Shown here in pieces: positions 55,348 to 64,000 of a stretch of 64,000 bases of DNA (positions are counted from its first letter, which is position 1; each line of letters opens with the position of its first letter). Location of the stretch: positions 620,001-684,000 of the forward strand of contig NZ_CP119423.1 in NCBI RefSeq assembly GCF_029223585.1, in the 5' to 3' direction. A model generated the notes under the pieces. It had not been told where the DNA came from, searched no databases, and saw nothing but the letters and a program-made list of their open reading frames with translations. The translations under genes and the position numbers were made by a program. The DNA comes from Photobacterium sp. DA100 (GTDB lineage Bacteria > Pseudomonadota > Gammaproteobacteria > Enterobacterales > Vibrionaceae).

Positions 55348-55367
55348 TTTCTATCGTCATTAAGACG

Positions 55368-55793
55368 CTACCGGCCCTCATGGCGTGCTTGCTCTTCTTT
55401 CTCGACTTGGGAGAGTTTCTTCAGCTTAAGCCCAAGTTCTCTGCCGCGATGGCGGGCAAACAGGATATTGGCCATGAAGGCACCAGTCGTCAGGACCAGC
55501 TCGACCAGTGCCAGCCAGCGCTCTCCGCCGTCGACCCACAATATGGTCAGGGCATGGAGAAAGTAAAACATCAGGATGAAGTTGGCCCAGGCATGGGTAT
55601 AGGGCTTGCCTGCCAGTATGCCCCTGAGTGGCAGTAGCAGCGGGGCGATCCAGATCACGGCCATGATCATGCTGTTGAGGTGCGGGTGCGGTGAGAGGGC
55701 GGCCTGCCAGAGTGCCACCCAGGCCAACAGACCAACATTGGCGGCCACGGCGCTGTAGCGGAGCATACGCGTTTTTTTCTGCATGACGGTCAT
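55368..55793 (-). CDS. DUF2069 inner-membrane protein
   Basis: This 141-residue protein has about four hydrophobic segments and the DUF2069 pattern (LPLRGILAGKPYTHAWANF). Function unknown. It ends in a charged tail (GLKLKKLSQVEKEEQ). ATG 55793 (MTVMQKK) has AAGGAT 6-7 bases upstream; the longer frame to 55841 overlaps the upstream gene. It lies four bases after the WrbA-like gene and is the last gene of the bepA operon. Confidence 0.85.
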   Translation of the reverse strand: MTVMQKKTRMLRYSAVAANVGLLAWVALWQAALSPHPHLNSMIMAVIWIAPLLLPLRGILAGKPYTHAWANFILMFYFLHALTILWVDGGERWLALVELVLTTGAFMANILFARHRGRELGLKLKKLSQVEKEEQARHEGR

Positions 55794-55797
55794 GGCT

Positions 55798-56385
<588 letters not shown>

Positions 56386-56394
56386 CTAGCCGAA

Positions 56395-56745
56395 CTACAG
56401 GATGTCCAGTACTTGCTCTGGTGGGCGGCCCATTGCCGCGCGCTCTCCGTTGACGACGATAGGGCGCTCGATCAGTTTAGGATTGGCCGCCATGGCATCG
56501 ATCAGCTGTTGCTCGGTTACATCCGCGCCGCCCAGTTCCAGCTCTTTGTATAACGCTTCTTTGGTTCGCATCATATCGCGGGCCGAGGCGTAGCCCAACT
56601 GGCTCAGCAGGGTTTGGATTTGTTCTGCAGAAGGGGTGTCATCAAGATACTTGACAATCGTCGGGCTGATCCCTTTCTCTTCCAGTAGTGCTAGGGTCTG
56701 GCGGCTCTTCGAGCAGCGTGGGTTGTGGTAAATGGTGACTGACAT
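56395..56745 (-). CDS. arsC: ArsC/YfgD-family glutaredoxin-dependent reductase
   Basis: This 116-residue thioredoxin-fold protein has the single active Cys in HNPRCSKSR (Cys11 or so) and the C-terminal RPIVVNGERAAMGRPPE, which matches ArsC-type reductases. The length and gene order (beside bepA) match E. coli YfgD. No arsB or arsR is nearby, so a role in arsenate resistance is not supported by context. ATG 56745 has AAGGA 6 bases upstream. Confidence 0.9.
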   Translation of the reverse strand: MSVTIYHNPRCSKSRQTLALLEEKGISPTIVKYLDDTPSAEQIQTLLSQLGYASARDMMRTKEALYKELELGGADVTEQQLIDAMAANPKLIERPIVVNGERAAMGRPPEQVLDIL

Positions 56746-56876
56746 GGTGCTTCCTTCTGGCTGGTAACCCGGCGTGGTGCCCACGCCGGTTACTAATTGT
56801 TTTGATGATGTTGCCCCATTGTAGAACACCTGTCATCAAGAAGGAATGCTATGGTCGCGGTTCTTTGAGAGCGCGA

Positions 56877-58331
56877 TCAGAGATTGGCAACCCGCTGTCT
56901 GGCAAGACGAAGTTGATCGATGCGGGCATCATAGCGGGCTTGATCCAGTGAGTTGATCTCAACAATCTGACTTGCCTGGATATAGAGCTGGATAGCCTTT
57001 TCCCATGCCCCGCGCAGCGCCAGCAACTCGGCGCGGGCGGCAAGCTCTGCATCCCGGCGGCCATTGGCGGCCTGTGCCTGTGCCAGTAGGTGCCAACCGT
57101 TCGGATCATTCGGGTTGTCATAGGTATAGCGGGTTAGGATAGGAATACTCTCGTTGCTGCGATCAGCCTCTTGCAACGCATTGGCCAGGTTCAGGCGCAA
57201 TACCTTGTTGTTAGGGTTGGCTTTCAGTGCGGTTTCCAGGCGGGTAATGGCCCGGTCGTATTGCTTCTGGTGCAGATCGAGATCGGTGGCCGAATCGATG
57301 TAGAAACGGTTGTTTGGCTCCTTGGCCAGCAGCGGATCCAGCAGGGCATGGGCTTTCTCATACTGCTCAGAGTCGATATACACCAGCGCCTTGCCGTAGT
57401 TGACGGCGTCTAGGGTTACCGCGTTACCTCTTCGGGCCTGGCGCTCTAGCCAGTCAAGCGCCGCGTTGCTATCGATCCCGGCATAGCGGGCGACAATGCG
57501 TGCTCGGGCGAGCTGGTAGCGCTGAGAGGTTTGGACCTGGCGCGCAGGGAATTGGTTGGCCCGGCTACGGCTGTCGGTGATCCGTGATTCTGGCAGTGGG
57601 TGGGTCAGCAGCATGGGTGGAGGCGTGCTGACATAGCGGTATTGGTCGGCGAGGCGGCCGAAGAAACGCGGCATCGCCTGCACATCGAAACCGGACTTGG
57701 ATAAGGTGGCAATCCCGATCCGGTCGGCTTCTTTTTCGTTGCTGCGGGTATAGTTGATCTGCCCCTGTGCCGATGCTGCCGTAGTGGCATGAATGGCGGC
57801 GATCCCAGCTTCAGGCGAGGCAATGGCCAGCATCATTGAGCCAATCAGGGCTGCCAGCGTTGCCGGGGATTTTCGGGCCTGATCTTCCATGCTGCGAGCG
57901 AGGTGGCGCTGGGTTACGTGGGCAATCTCGTGCGCGACAACCGATGCCAACTCACTTTCGGTGTTGGCATGGAGAAATAAACCTGAGTGGATCGCCACAT
58001 GGCCGCCGAAGAACGCGAAGGCGTTGATCTCCCGGTTCTGGATCATGAAGAAGTTGAACGGGGTCCGGACATCGTTGGCGTTGGCAACCAACCGGTGGCC
58101 GAGATCTTGGATGTATTCAGACAGCAAAGGATCACTGATCACCGGCATGCTGGCCCGGATCATTCGCATGTAGGCATCGCCATACTCCATTTCCTTTTCG
58201 ATGCTGAGCGTTGCTGCCGCTGCCGTCCCGATATCGGGCAGGCCGCTGAGATCATTGGCCGAGGCAGCCACGCTGGTACCGAGTAATGCACTGATGAGAA
58301 GATAGGCTGGTGCCTTAGCAAATCGAAACAT
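56877..58331 (-). CDS. bepA: BepA (YfgC) periplasmic metalloprotease-chaperone
   Basis: BepA helps assemble, or degrades, LptD and other outer-membrane proteins stuck at the BAM complex. The 484-residue protein has a signal peptide (about 1-26), an M48 protease domain with zinc motif HEIAH at 134-138 and a third ligand Glu in EKEADRIG, and a C-terminal TPR region (about 310-484). It leads an operon with the arsC-like, WrbA-like and DUF2069 genes, and diverges from the TusA-like gene. Confidence 0.95.
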   Translation of the reverse strand: MFRFAKAPAYLLISALLGTSVAASANDLSGLPDIGTAAAATLSIEKEMEYGDAYMRMIRASMPVISDPLLSEYIQDLGHRLVANANDVRTPFNFFMIQNREINAFAFFGGHVAIHSGLFLHANTESELASVVAHEIAHVTQRHLARSMEDQARKSPATLAALIGSMMLAIASPEAGIAAIHATTAASAQGQINYTRSNEKEADRIGIATLSKSGFDVQAMPRFFGRLADQYRYVSTPPPMLLTHPLPESRITDSRSRANQFPARQVQTSQRYQLARARIVARYAGIDSNAALDWLERQARRGNAVTLDAVNYGKALVYIDSEQYEKAHALLDPLLAKEPNNRFYIDSATDLDLHQKQYDRAITRLETALKANPNNKVLRLNLANALQEADRSNESIPILTRYTYDNPNDPNGWHLLAQAQAANGRRDAELAARAELLALRGAWEKAIQLYIQASQIVEINSLDQARYDARIDQLRLARQRVANL

Positions 58332-58487
58332 AGTAATAATTTATACCGCCTTCTGTTGCGTGTTCCTGCATTCGCACTACTGCGAGGCTAAATCTTTCCT
58401 GAATAACGCTGTTTTTCACCAAGGTCTGACAGCGAAACCTTTGACAGGTTTCTTTTTTGTCGTTTGAATGTCCTTTACAATAACCCG

Positions 58488-58742
58488 ATGGATGATAATT
58501 GTCAGTATACCGGAATGGAACGTGCATTGCTTAATTTGACGACAGAGCGCTGCCCGATGGCCCTCTTGATGGCCAAAAGGGCGGTACAGGCGCTTGATGT
58601 TGACGATACGCTTGAAATTCATGTCACTGACACAGGGGCAAGGCAGGATATCCCCCGCTACCTCTCGAACCATGGCTTTATTATTGATGTACGGTTGGAC
58701 AACCAACAGGTGCTTGAAATTATTGTGACCAAAAGGCAGTAA
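58488..58742 (+). CDS. TusA-family sulfurtransferase-like protein
   Basis: This small protein (84 residues from ATG 58488, or 75 from ATG 58515) has the TusA/YedF pattern: ALLNLTTERCPMALLMAKRA with the Cys-Pro pair that carries persulfide in the family, then a second half IPRYLSNHGFIIDV. It may transfer sulfur, but the partner is not known and the adjacent genes do not suggest one. The start is uncertain since no candidate has a good ribosome binding site. perM follows after seven bases. Confidence 0.82.
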   Translation: MDDNCQYTGMERALLNLTTERCPMALLMAKRAVQALDVDDTLEIHVTDTGARQDIPRYLSNHGFIIDVRLDNQQVLEIIVTKRQ

Positions 58743-58749
58743 ACATTTT

Positions 58750-59826
58750 ATGCTGGATATGCTGACTCGCTGGTATCAGCGACGATTTTCCGATCCCCAT
58801 GCCGTGAGCTTGGTAGCTATTCTCTTGGGTGGCTTCCTGACTATTTATTTCTTCGGTAACCTGATTGCCCCCTTGCTAGTGGCGATTGTCCTTGCATACC
58901 TGCTGGAGTGGCCGGTGATGCAACTGACCCGGATGGGACTGCCAAGAACCCTGTCCGTGATGGGGGTGCTGCTGATCTTTGCCGGTTTGATGGTCATGGC
59001 GATATTTGGCCTGGTACCGACGATTTGGCATCAGGTCGGCAACTTGATTGCCGATGTACCGAATATGTTCAATGGATTGCAGAACTACGTTTCTAGTTTA
59101 CCAGAGCGCTATCCCGACTTTGTCCAGCCGCACCAGGTCTCAACCTTTATGATCACCCTGCGCGAGAAAGTACTCGGCTTGGGGGAGAGTGTGGTCAAAG
59201 GCTCATTGGCGTCGCTGGTCAGTTTGGCGACTTTGGCGGTTTACCTGATCTTGGTGCCTTTGCTGGTGTTCTTCCTGCTCAAAGACAAGGAAGAGATGCT
59301 TGAGATACTCAGTGGCCTGTTGCCGAAGAACCGCCGCCTGACCAGCAAGGTTGGCGCGGAAATGAACCAGCAGATCTCCAACTATATCCGCGGCAAGGTC
59401 ACGGAAATCTTTATTGTCGGCATTGTCAGCTATGTCACCTTCGCGGTGATGGATCTGCGCTATGCGGTCTTGCTCGGGGTGTTGGTCGGCTTCTCGGTCC
59501 TGATCCCGTATATCGGCGCTGCCGCCGTTACGCTGCCGGTAGCGATGGTGGGCTTGTTCCAGTGGGGGATCAGCCCCGAGTTCTGGTGGCTGCTGGTCGC
59601 CTACGGCATTATCCAGGCCCTTGACGGCAATGTCCTGGTACCAATTCTGTTCTCGGAGGCGGTAAACCTCCACCCGGTGGCCATCATTGTCGCGGTACTG
59701 GTATTTGGCGGTATGTGGGGCTTCTGGGGGGTGTTCTTTGCTATCCCGCTGGCGACCTTGGTCAAGGCGGTGTGGAACGCCCTGCCTGCGACAGAGCCCC
59801 CGCCTGAAGAGCATGCGGAAGAGTAG
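58750..59826 (+). CDS. perM: AI-2E family transporter PerM
   Basis: This 358-residue inner-membrane protein has about seven to eight membrane segments and the AI-2E exporter-family pattern, including LVFFLLKDKEEML and FSVLIPYIGAAAVTLPVA. E. coli perM also lies beside bepA. Its substrate is not established; other members export autoinducer-2 or act as ion antiporters. A terminator follows the gene. Confidence 0.92.
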   Translation: MLDMLTRWYQRRFSDPHAVSLVAILLGGFLTIYFFGNLIAPLLVAIVLAYLLEWPVMQLTRMGLPRTLSVMGVLLIFAGLMVMAIFGLVPTIWHQVGNLIADVPNMFNGLQNYVSSLPERYPDFVQPHQVSTFMITLREKVLGLGESVVKGSLASLVSLATLAVYLILVPLLVFFLLKDKEEMLEILSGLLPKNRRLTSKVGAEMNQQISNYIRGKVTEIFIVGIVSYVTFAVMDLRYAVLLGVLVGFSVLIPYIGAAAVTLPVAMVGLFQWGISPEFWWLLVAYGIIQALDGNVLVPILFSEAVNLHPVAIIVAVLVFGGMWGFWGVFFAIPLATLVKAVWNALPATEPPPEEHAEE

Positions 59827-59852
59827 CAGGTTCCATCACATTTTTGATAAAG

Positions 59853-59881
59853 AAAAGGCCGCAATTTTGCGGCCTTTTTGC
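59853..59881. terminator. Bidirectional terminator
   Basis: The stem AAAAGGCCGCA/TGCGGCCTTTT between convergent perM and bcp, with A and T tracts on both sides. Confidence 0.9.
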
Positions 59882-59906
59882 TATCTCGACATGGGGCGAT
59901 TGGCTG

Positions 59907-60377
59907 TTAGCTGTTTTCTTTCAGGTAAGCCAGCACCACCTCGTGGTGATCTTTGGTCTTGAACTTGTTGAACACATGCTCGATGACACCGTTTTCATCG
60001 ATCAGGAAGCTGATGCGGTGCAGGCCATCGTAGACTTTCCCCATGAACTTCTTTTCGCCCCAGACGCCAAACTGATCGGCAACCGCGTGATCTTCGTCAG
60101 ACAGGAGGGTGAAGTTGAGGTTGTCGCGTTCGATAAACTTCGGCAGGCGCTTGACGGCGTCGATGCTGATACCCAGTACTTCGACATTGAACTGGTCGAG
60201 CTCGGCCTTGCTGTCACGTAGGCCACAGGCCTGGACAGTGCAGCCTGGTGTCATGGCTTTGGGGTAAAAGTAAGCAAGGACTTTCTTGCCTTTGAAATCA
60301 GCCAGGCTGACCGGCTCGTCATTTTGGTTTGGTAGCGTGAAGGCTGGCGCAGGCGTACCGGCGGTCAAAGTCTTCAT
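59907..60377 (-). CDS. bcp: Thioredoxin-dependent peroxiredoxin Bcp
   Basis: Bcp reduces hydrogen peroxide and organic peroxides with thioredoxin. The 156-residue protein equals the E. coli length and has peroxidatic Cys46 and resolving Cys51 in MTPGCTVQACGLRD. ATG 60377 has AAGGAA 6 bases upstream. It is 10 bases downstream of gcvR, forming a gcvR-bcp pair as in E. coli. Confidence 0.96.
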   Translation of the reverse strand: MKTLTAGTPAPAFTLPNQNDEPVSLADFKGKKVLAYFYPKAMTPGCTVQACGLRDSKAELDQFNVEVLGISIDAVKRLPKFIERDNLNFTLLSDEDHAVADQFGVWGEKKFMGKVYDGLHRISFLIDENGVIEHVFNKFKTKDHHEVVLAYLKENS

Positions 60378-60387
60378 AGTGGATTCC

Positions 60388-60927
60388 TTAATTATTATGG
60401 CCGACAAAAGTCACGTTGCCGTTGACCACCAAGTCTTGGCAAAGTGCTTCAAATTCTTCTTGTAAGGTCATTAGGTTACAGCCTTCGGGTAAATTTGTCC
60501 CTATGTGCAGCTGAAATCTATTCGGTGAGCCGTTTTGCTCACTTTCCACGGTATGGGCGCTCAACGAGGCAATGTCTATCGCTCTTGAGGCGAAGAAGCG
60601 GGTAAATTGTTCTATCAGGCCGGGGCTGTCATTGGCCTCGATTTGAAAGTCGGCAGTATAGGGGTAATGGCGGCATTCGTGTTTGCTGGTGCGCTTCATC
60701 ACCGTCAGTAAGTCATGTTCACTGGCCTTGAGCGGCAAGGTCGACTCAACCCGGGTGATGGCATTGGCCGAGCCGGAAAGCAGCATGATAAGGGTAAATT
60801 CTTTTCCAAACAGGGCTAGTCGGCTGTCAACAATGTTGCAGTCGCATAGGGTTATGAGCCGGGTCACTTCATCCGATATACCCGGGCGGTCGGTGCCAAC
60901 CGCCGTAACGACAAGATAATGTTCCAT
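60388..60927 (-). CDS. gcvR: Glycine cleavage system regulator GcvR
   Basis: GcvR is a regulator with two ACT domains that binds GcvA and represses the glycine cleavage operon when glycine is low. The 179-residue product has ACT domains at about 4-80 and 90-175, with AVGTDRPGISDEVTRL and ANDSPGLIEQFTRF as ligand-site motifs. I chose ATG 60927 (MEHYLVV), the common Vibrionaceae start. ATG 60942 is an alternative with AAGG 8 bases upstream that adds five residues. It diverges from dapA. Confidence 0.92.
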   Translation of the reverse strand: MEHYLVVTAVGTDRPGISDEVTRLITLCDCNIVDSRLALFGKEFTLIMLLSGSANAITRVESTLPLKASEHDLLTVMKRTSKHECRHYPYTADFQIEANDSPGLIEQFTRFFASRAIDIASLSAHTVESEQNGSPNRFQLHIGTNLPEGCNLMTLQEEFEALCQDLVVNGNVTFVGHNN

Positions 60928-61239
60928 ATTTTTACACCACATTTTGAATACCTTCTGCATGTTAGCACAGACCGGTTGGCTGCAAAGGAATATCTCTGGC
61001 GATAACTGGGTGAATGGTTGCATAAAAGGTGGTTTTTTTTTTACCTCTGGTTGGGAGCGAAAAAGTAGATGTAAAAGTGAGCTGTTAGCAAAGAGTTAGC
61101 CTTCACTGATTTACATACTTCTGTCTTGAGTTTACTGTAACTGAAAAGTAGTATGGTTTGACTTGGTCGCTTGATTATTCGCTCAACCAGCATAAATTCA
61201 TGACGAGGCCAGGGATATATTTTTTCAGGGGAGATGGAC

Positions 61240-62121
61240 ATGTTTTCAGGAAGCATGGTAGCGCTAATAACACCGCTCGATGAAGCCGGTGAAGTCGATT
61301 ACGCCAGTTTGGCGTCACTTGTTGAATACCACATTGCCGCCGGCACCGACGCGATTGTCTCGGTGGGAACGACCGGCGAGTCAGCCACATTGACCGTGGA
61401 AGAGCACGTCAAGGTGGTATTGAAGACCTTGGAATATGCACAGGGCCGCATTCCGGTCATTGCAGGCACCGGGGCAAATGCGACTCATGAAGCCATCACC
61501 TTTAGTAAACTCTTTACTGGTACCGGTGTTGCCGGCTGTTTGACTGTAACGCCTTACTACAACAAGCCTACCCAGGAAGGCCTGTACCAGCACTTCAAAG
61601 CCATTGCCGAAGCCACAGACCTACCGCAGATCCTCTACAATGTACCGGGGCGTACCGCCGTAGATTTGTTGCCAGAGACGGTGGCTCGACTGGCGAAAAT
61701 AGATAACATCGTCGGGATCAAGGATGCGACAGCAGATCTTTCCCGCGTGCAGAAAACACGGGAACTTTGTGGCGATGATTTTATCCAATTAAGCGGTGAT
61801 GATGCCACGGGGTTGGATTTTGTTGCCGAGGGAGGCCACGGAGTGATCTCCGTAACGGCCAATGTCGCGGCAGCGGACATGGCACAAATGTTCAAGCTGG
61901 CGCTGTCCGGCCAAATGGATGCGGCAATTGATATTAATCAGCGTCTGATGCCGCTCCATAAGCAATTGTTTGTTGAATCCAACCCTATCCCGGTAAAATG
62001 GGCGGCACATCAGCTTGGCCTGATCTCGCATGGCACTCTTCGCCTGCCGTTGACTGAGCTAAGCGAATCTGCCCAACCAGTAGTAGCTGAAGCACTCAAG
62101 GATGCGAACGTACTGCTGTAA
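61240..62121 (+). CDS. dapA: 4-hydroxy-tetrahydrodipicolinate synthase DapA
   Basis: DapA condenses pyruvate with aspartate semialdehyde in lysine and peptidoglycan-precursor synthesis. The 293-residue TIM-barrel protein (292 in E. coli) has the Schiff-base Lys161 in [11 protein letters not shown], as in E. coli, plus GTTGESATL and the Tyr in [11 protein letters not shown] 61240 (MFSGS) has AGGGG 8 bases upstream; the ATG six bases earlier is too close to it. bamC follows after 30 bases, so they form an operon as in E. coli. Confidence 0.97.
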   Translation: MFSGSMVALITPLDEAGEVDYASLASLVEYHIAAGTDAIVSVGTTGESATLTVEEHVKVVLKTLEYAQGRIPVIAGTGANATHEAITFSKLFTGTGVAGCLTVTPYYNKPTQEGLYQHFKAIAEATDLPQILYNVPGRTAVDLLPETVARLAKIDNIVGIKDATADLSRVQKTRELCGDDFIQLSGDDATGLDFVAEGGHGVISVTANVAAADMAQMFKLALSGQMDAAIDINQRLMPLHKQLFVESNPIPVKWAAHQLGLISHGTLRLPLTELSESAQPVVAEALKDANVLL

Positions 62122-62151
62122 TTTGCTAGAGCGTAGGAGCGCAGAAGCGTA

Positions 62152-63180
62152 ATGAATTATAAGTATAAGCTGGTGGCGGCTGCTGTTGCAGTAGTTACAC
62201 TGGCTGGTTGCTCTGACGGCGCGGAACGCCGCCGTCAGGCGAACCAGGATTTTAACTACCTCAATACCCAACCGCTGGAGAGCTGGACACTGCCTAGCGA
62301 TGCCCAGTCTGCGCAGGTCAATGACTATGCGATCCCTGCCGGAGATTATCAGGGCGAGATTGGTCCTGGGGTTGATATCCGCCCGCCACAGCAGGTACTG
62401 GCCTTGATCCCGGGGGCGCGAGCCCTGCGAGACGATGATGGCGTGACCTTGGTGATGGTCAAGCAGGAGGATCTCTCCGATGTCTGGATGGTGACCCAGA
62501 AGTTGATTGCCGAGCAGAATATCGGGCTGAGAAGCCAGACTGCCAATGCTATAGAAACCGATTGGATTAGCTGGAACAACGAAGACGAGGATACCGAGCT
62601 CGGTAGCCGTTACCGGATTGAGAAATCGGCGGATGGTGGCCGTTATAGCTACCGGATCAAGCTGGTGGACTGGCGTGAAGGTGGGGCGGAGCAACCGGTA
62701 AGCGTTGAGAACAAAGAGCGCTACAGTATCCTGATGACCAATCTGGTGACGTCTCGTTACGACGAGCAAGAGCGCGAGCAAGCCCGTTTGCGTGCCCAGC
62801 AGCTGGTCAAGCAGATCCCGATTTCGATGGGCCAGGACCGCAGCGGCTTACCTGTGATCATTGCCCGTGCACCGTATAACGTGTTCTGGGAGCGCCTGCC
62901 AGAAGTCTTGGGCCAGCTCGGCTTTACTATTGAAGGGCGTAACCGCTCGCAAGGTGTGGTCGAGGTGCAGTTCAAGTCGCCGGATGATGATTTCTGGGCC
63001 GATCTGGGGACCCAGCCGATCGAGCTGGAAAACCGTGCTTATAATCTACAGCTAGGGGATCTTGGCAACCGTACGTCTATCAACATTACTGATACTGACG
63101 GCAAGCCAGTGACCGAGCAAGCGCTCAATAGCCTAGCGCCTGTGATGGCCGCAGCCATCGACCGAGCCAATAACAGCTAA
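62152..63180 (+). CDS. bamC: BamC outer-membrane assembly lipoprotein
   Basis: BamC (NlpB) is an accessory lipoprotein of the BAM complex. The 342-residue protein has lipobox LAGC (acyl-Cys20) and an extended N-terminal segment that contacts BamD. Two helix-grip domains follow (about 100-210 and 225-342). Together with bamA at the other end, this window encodes two subunits of the same machine. It is translated after dapA and followed by a strong terminator. Confidence 0.94.
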   Translation: MNYKYKLVAAAVAVVTLAGCSDGAERRRQANQDFNYLNTQPLESWTLPSDAQSAQVNDYAIPAGDYQGEIGPGVDIRPPQQVLALIPGARALRDDDGVTLVMVKQEDLSDVWMVTQKLIAEQNIGLRSQTANAIETDWISWNNEDEDTELGSRYRIEKSADGGRYSYRIKLVDWREGGAEQPVSVENKERYSILMTNLVTSRYDEQEREQARLRAQQLVKQIPISMGQDRSGLPVIIARAPYNVFWERLPEVLGQLGFTIEGRNRSQGVVEVQFKSPDDDFWADLGTQPIELENRAYNLQLGDLGNRTSINITDTDGKPVTEQALNSLAPVMAAAIDRANNS

Positions 63181-63204
63181 GTGGCATGATGGTTACCGGT
63201 AAAT

Positions 63205-63240
63205 AAAAAACGCTGCTGATTGCTCAGCAGCGTTTTTTTT
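63205..63240. terminator. Bidirectional terminator
   Basis: The stem AAAACGCTGCTGA/TCAGCAGCGTTTT with a 4-base loop lies between the convergent bamC and lipA genes, with A-run and T-run of eight bases. Confidence 0.93.
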
Positions 63241-63305
63241 GGCTTGTTTAACGCACAATTATTGGTGAGTGCCTGCCGGAGAGGCACTCACCAGGCAGAA
63301 GCGCT

Positions 63306-64000
63306 TTATTTGACTTCTTCGCCTTTGGCCTGCATATCGGCGTGGTAAGAAGAGCGGACAAACGGGCCGCATGCCGCGTGGGTAAAGCCAAGCTCAAGGG
63401 CAATCTCTTTCAGTTCGTCGAACTCCGAAGGCGGCACGTAGCGCTCAACCGGCAGGTGATGGCGGCTTGGAGCCAGGTACTGGCCCAGCGTCAGCATGGT
63501 TACGCCGTGGGCGCGTAGATCTTTGAGTACCTCGATGATCTCTTCTTTGGTTTCGCCCAGTCCCATCATCAAGCCCGACTTGGTCGGTACTTCAGGGTGC
63601 ATTTCCTTGAATTTCTTCAGCAGATCCAACGACCACTGGTAGTTGGCTCCCGGACGAGCCTTGCGGTATAGGCGAGGGGCGGTTTCCAGGTTGTGGTTGA
63701 AGACATCCGGCGGGTTGTCACGCAGAATATCCAGCGCACGGTCCATACGGCCGCGGAAATCGGGGACCAAGGTTTCGATCTTGATCTCTGGATTCAGAGC
63801 TCGGATTTCACGGGTACAATCGGCGAAATGCTGGGCACCGCCATCACGCAGATCATCACGGTCTACCGAGGTAACCACCACGTAGCGCAGTTTCATGTCG
63901 GCGATGGTTTTGGCAAGCTGCTGCGGCTCCTCGGCGTTTGGCGGCAGCGGGCGGCCGTGGGCAACGTCACAGAATGGGCAGCGACGGGTACAGATGGCAC
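63306..64000 (-). CDS. lipA: Lipoyl synthase LipA (5' end missing)
   Basis: LipA inserts two sulfurs into octanoyl chains on lipoyl domains, a radical-SAM reaction. The visible 231 residues are the C-terminal part; the N-terminal region lies beyond the window. Although the first ATG in the frame is at 63896, the frame continues to the edge and encodes [17 protein letters not shown], the radical-SAM CxxxCxxC cluster motif. [13 protein letters not shown] follows. The conserved C-terminal end [14 protein letters not shown] contains the Ser that ligates the auxiliary cluster. Confidence 0.97.
   Translation of the reverse strand, partial: AICTRRCPFCDVAHGRPLPPNAEEPQQLAKTIADMKLRYVVVTSVDRDDLRDGGAQHFADCTREIRALNPEIKIETLVPDFRGRMDRALDILRDNPPDVFNHNLETAPRLYRKARPGANYQWSLDLLKKFKEMHPEVPTKSGLMMGLGETKEEIIEVLKDLRAHGVTMLTLGQYLAPSRHHLPVERYVPPSEFDELKEIALELGFTHAACGPFVRSSYHADMQAKGEEVK

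Noticed and set aside
56395..56745. Arsenic resistance locus around the ArsC-like gene
   Set aside because: There is no arsB, arsR or acr3 nearby. The gene order matches yfgD beside bepA, a housekeeping context.

Overview
This is bacterial chromosome from a gammaproteobacterium of the family Vibrionaceae. The evidence is gene order, protein similarity recognised by eye, and a 16S gene of Vibrio/Photobacterium type. The genus is uncertain: the fairly GC-rich coding DNA and the 16S variable loops look more Photobacterium-like than Vibrio-like to me, but no search was run. I see no prophage, insertion sequence, CRISPR array or defence island. Almost every gene belongs to a known family.

Layout. 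(1) 1-12.5 kb: the outer-membrane/lipid A block bamA(partial)-skp-lpxD-fabZ-lpxA-lpxB-rnhB, then dnaE, accA and tilS. It covers outer-membrane protein assembly, a periplasmic chaperone, the first lipid A steps, replication, fatty-acid synthesis and tRNA modification. (2) 12.6-20 kb: a small cytochrome c, an aromatic amino-acid permease, a YaeP/DUF4250 pair, a diguanylate cyclase, a patatin-like lipase, proS and trmO. (3) 20-23.5 kb: the methionine importer metNIQ with a clear MetJ operator, and the heptose phosphatase gmhB. (4) 23.7-29.4 kb: a Yej-type peptide ABC transporter operon in the order B-E-A-ATPase-ATPase. (5) 29.6-35.4 kb: a complete rRNA operon, 16S-tRNA-Glu-23S-5S-tRNA-Asp-tRNA-Trp, followed by a decayed copy of the tRNA-Trp gene. 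(6) 35.4-49.8 kb: a small coiled-coil periplasmic protein, a DUF1904 protein, a YafD-like phosphatase/nuclease, a YIP1 protein, mltD, gloB, a YafS-like methyltransferase, rnhA, dnaQ, a TIGR03503-type protein, fadE, a SulP transporter, gmhA and yafJ. (7) 49.9-63.2 kb: purMN, upp, uraA, a DUF2066 and a DUF2069 protein, a WrbA-like flavoprotein, a YfgD-type ArsC, bepA, a TusA-like protein, perM, bcp, gcvR, dapA and bamC. (8) The window ends inside lipA.

From bamA to yafJ the order is largely that of the Escherichia coli 4-5 minute region, including an rRNA operon after gmhB, although the tRNA content of this operon matches E. coli rrnC. From purN to bamC it follows the E. coli 56-minute region, with hda missing from its usual place. 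The boundaries near 49.8 kb and 63.2 kb are therefore synteny junctions, and each carries a bidirectional terminator.

Recognisable control sites include an rrn P1 promoter almost identical to the E. coli consensus, boxA elements, tandem MetJ boxes before metN, a PurR box before purM, a FadR-like palindrome before fadE and many intrinsic terminators. The least explained sequences are the structured 248-base gap between skp and lpxD, the tRNA-Trp relic, a second long complementarity flanking the 16S-tRNA-Glu segment, and a few small proteins of unknown role. I did not find a convincing new multi-gene system.
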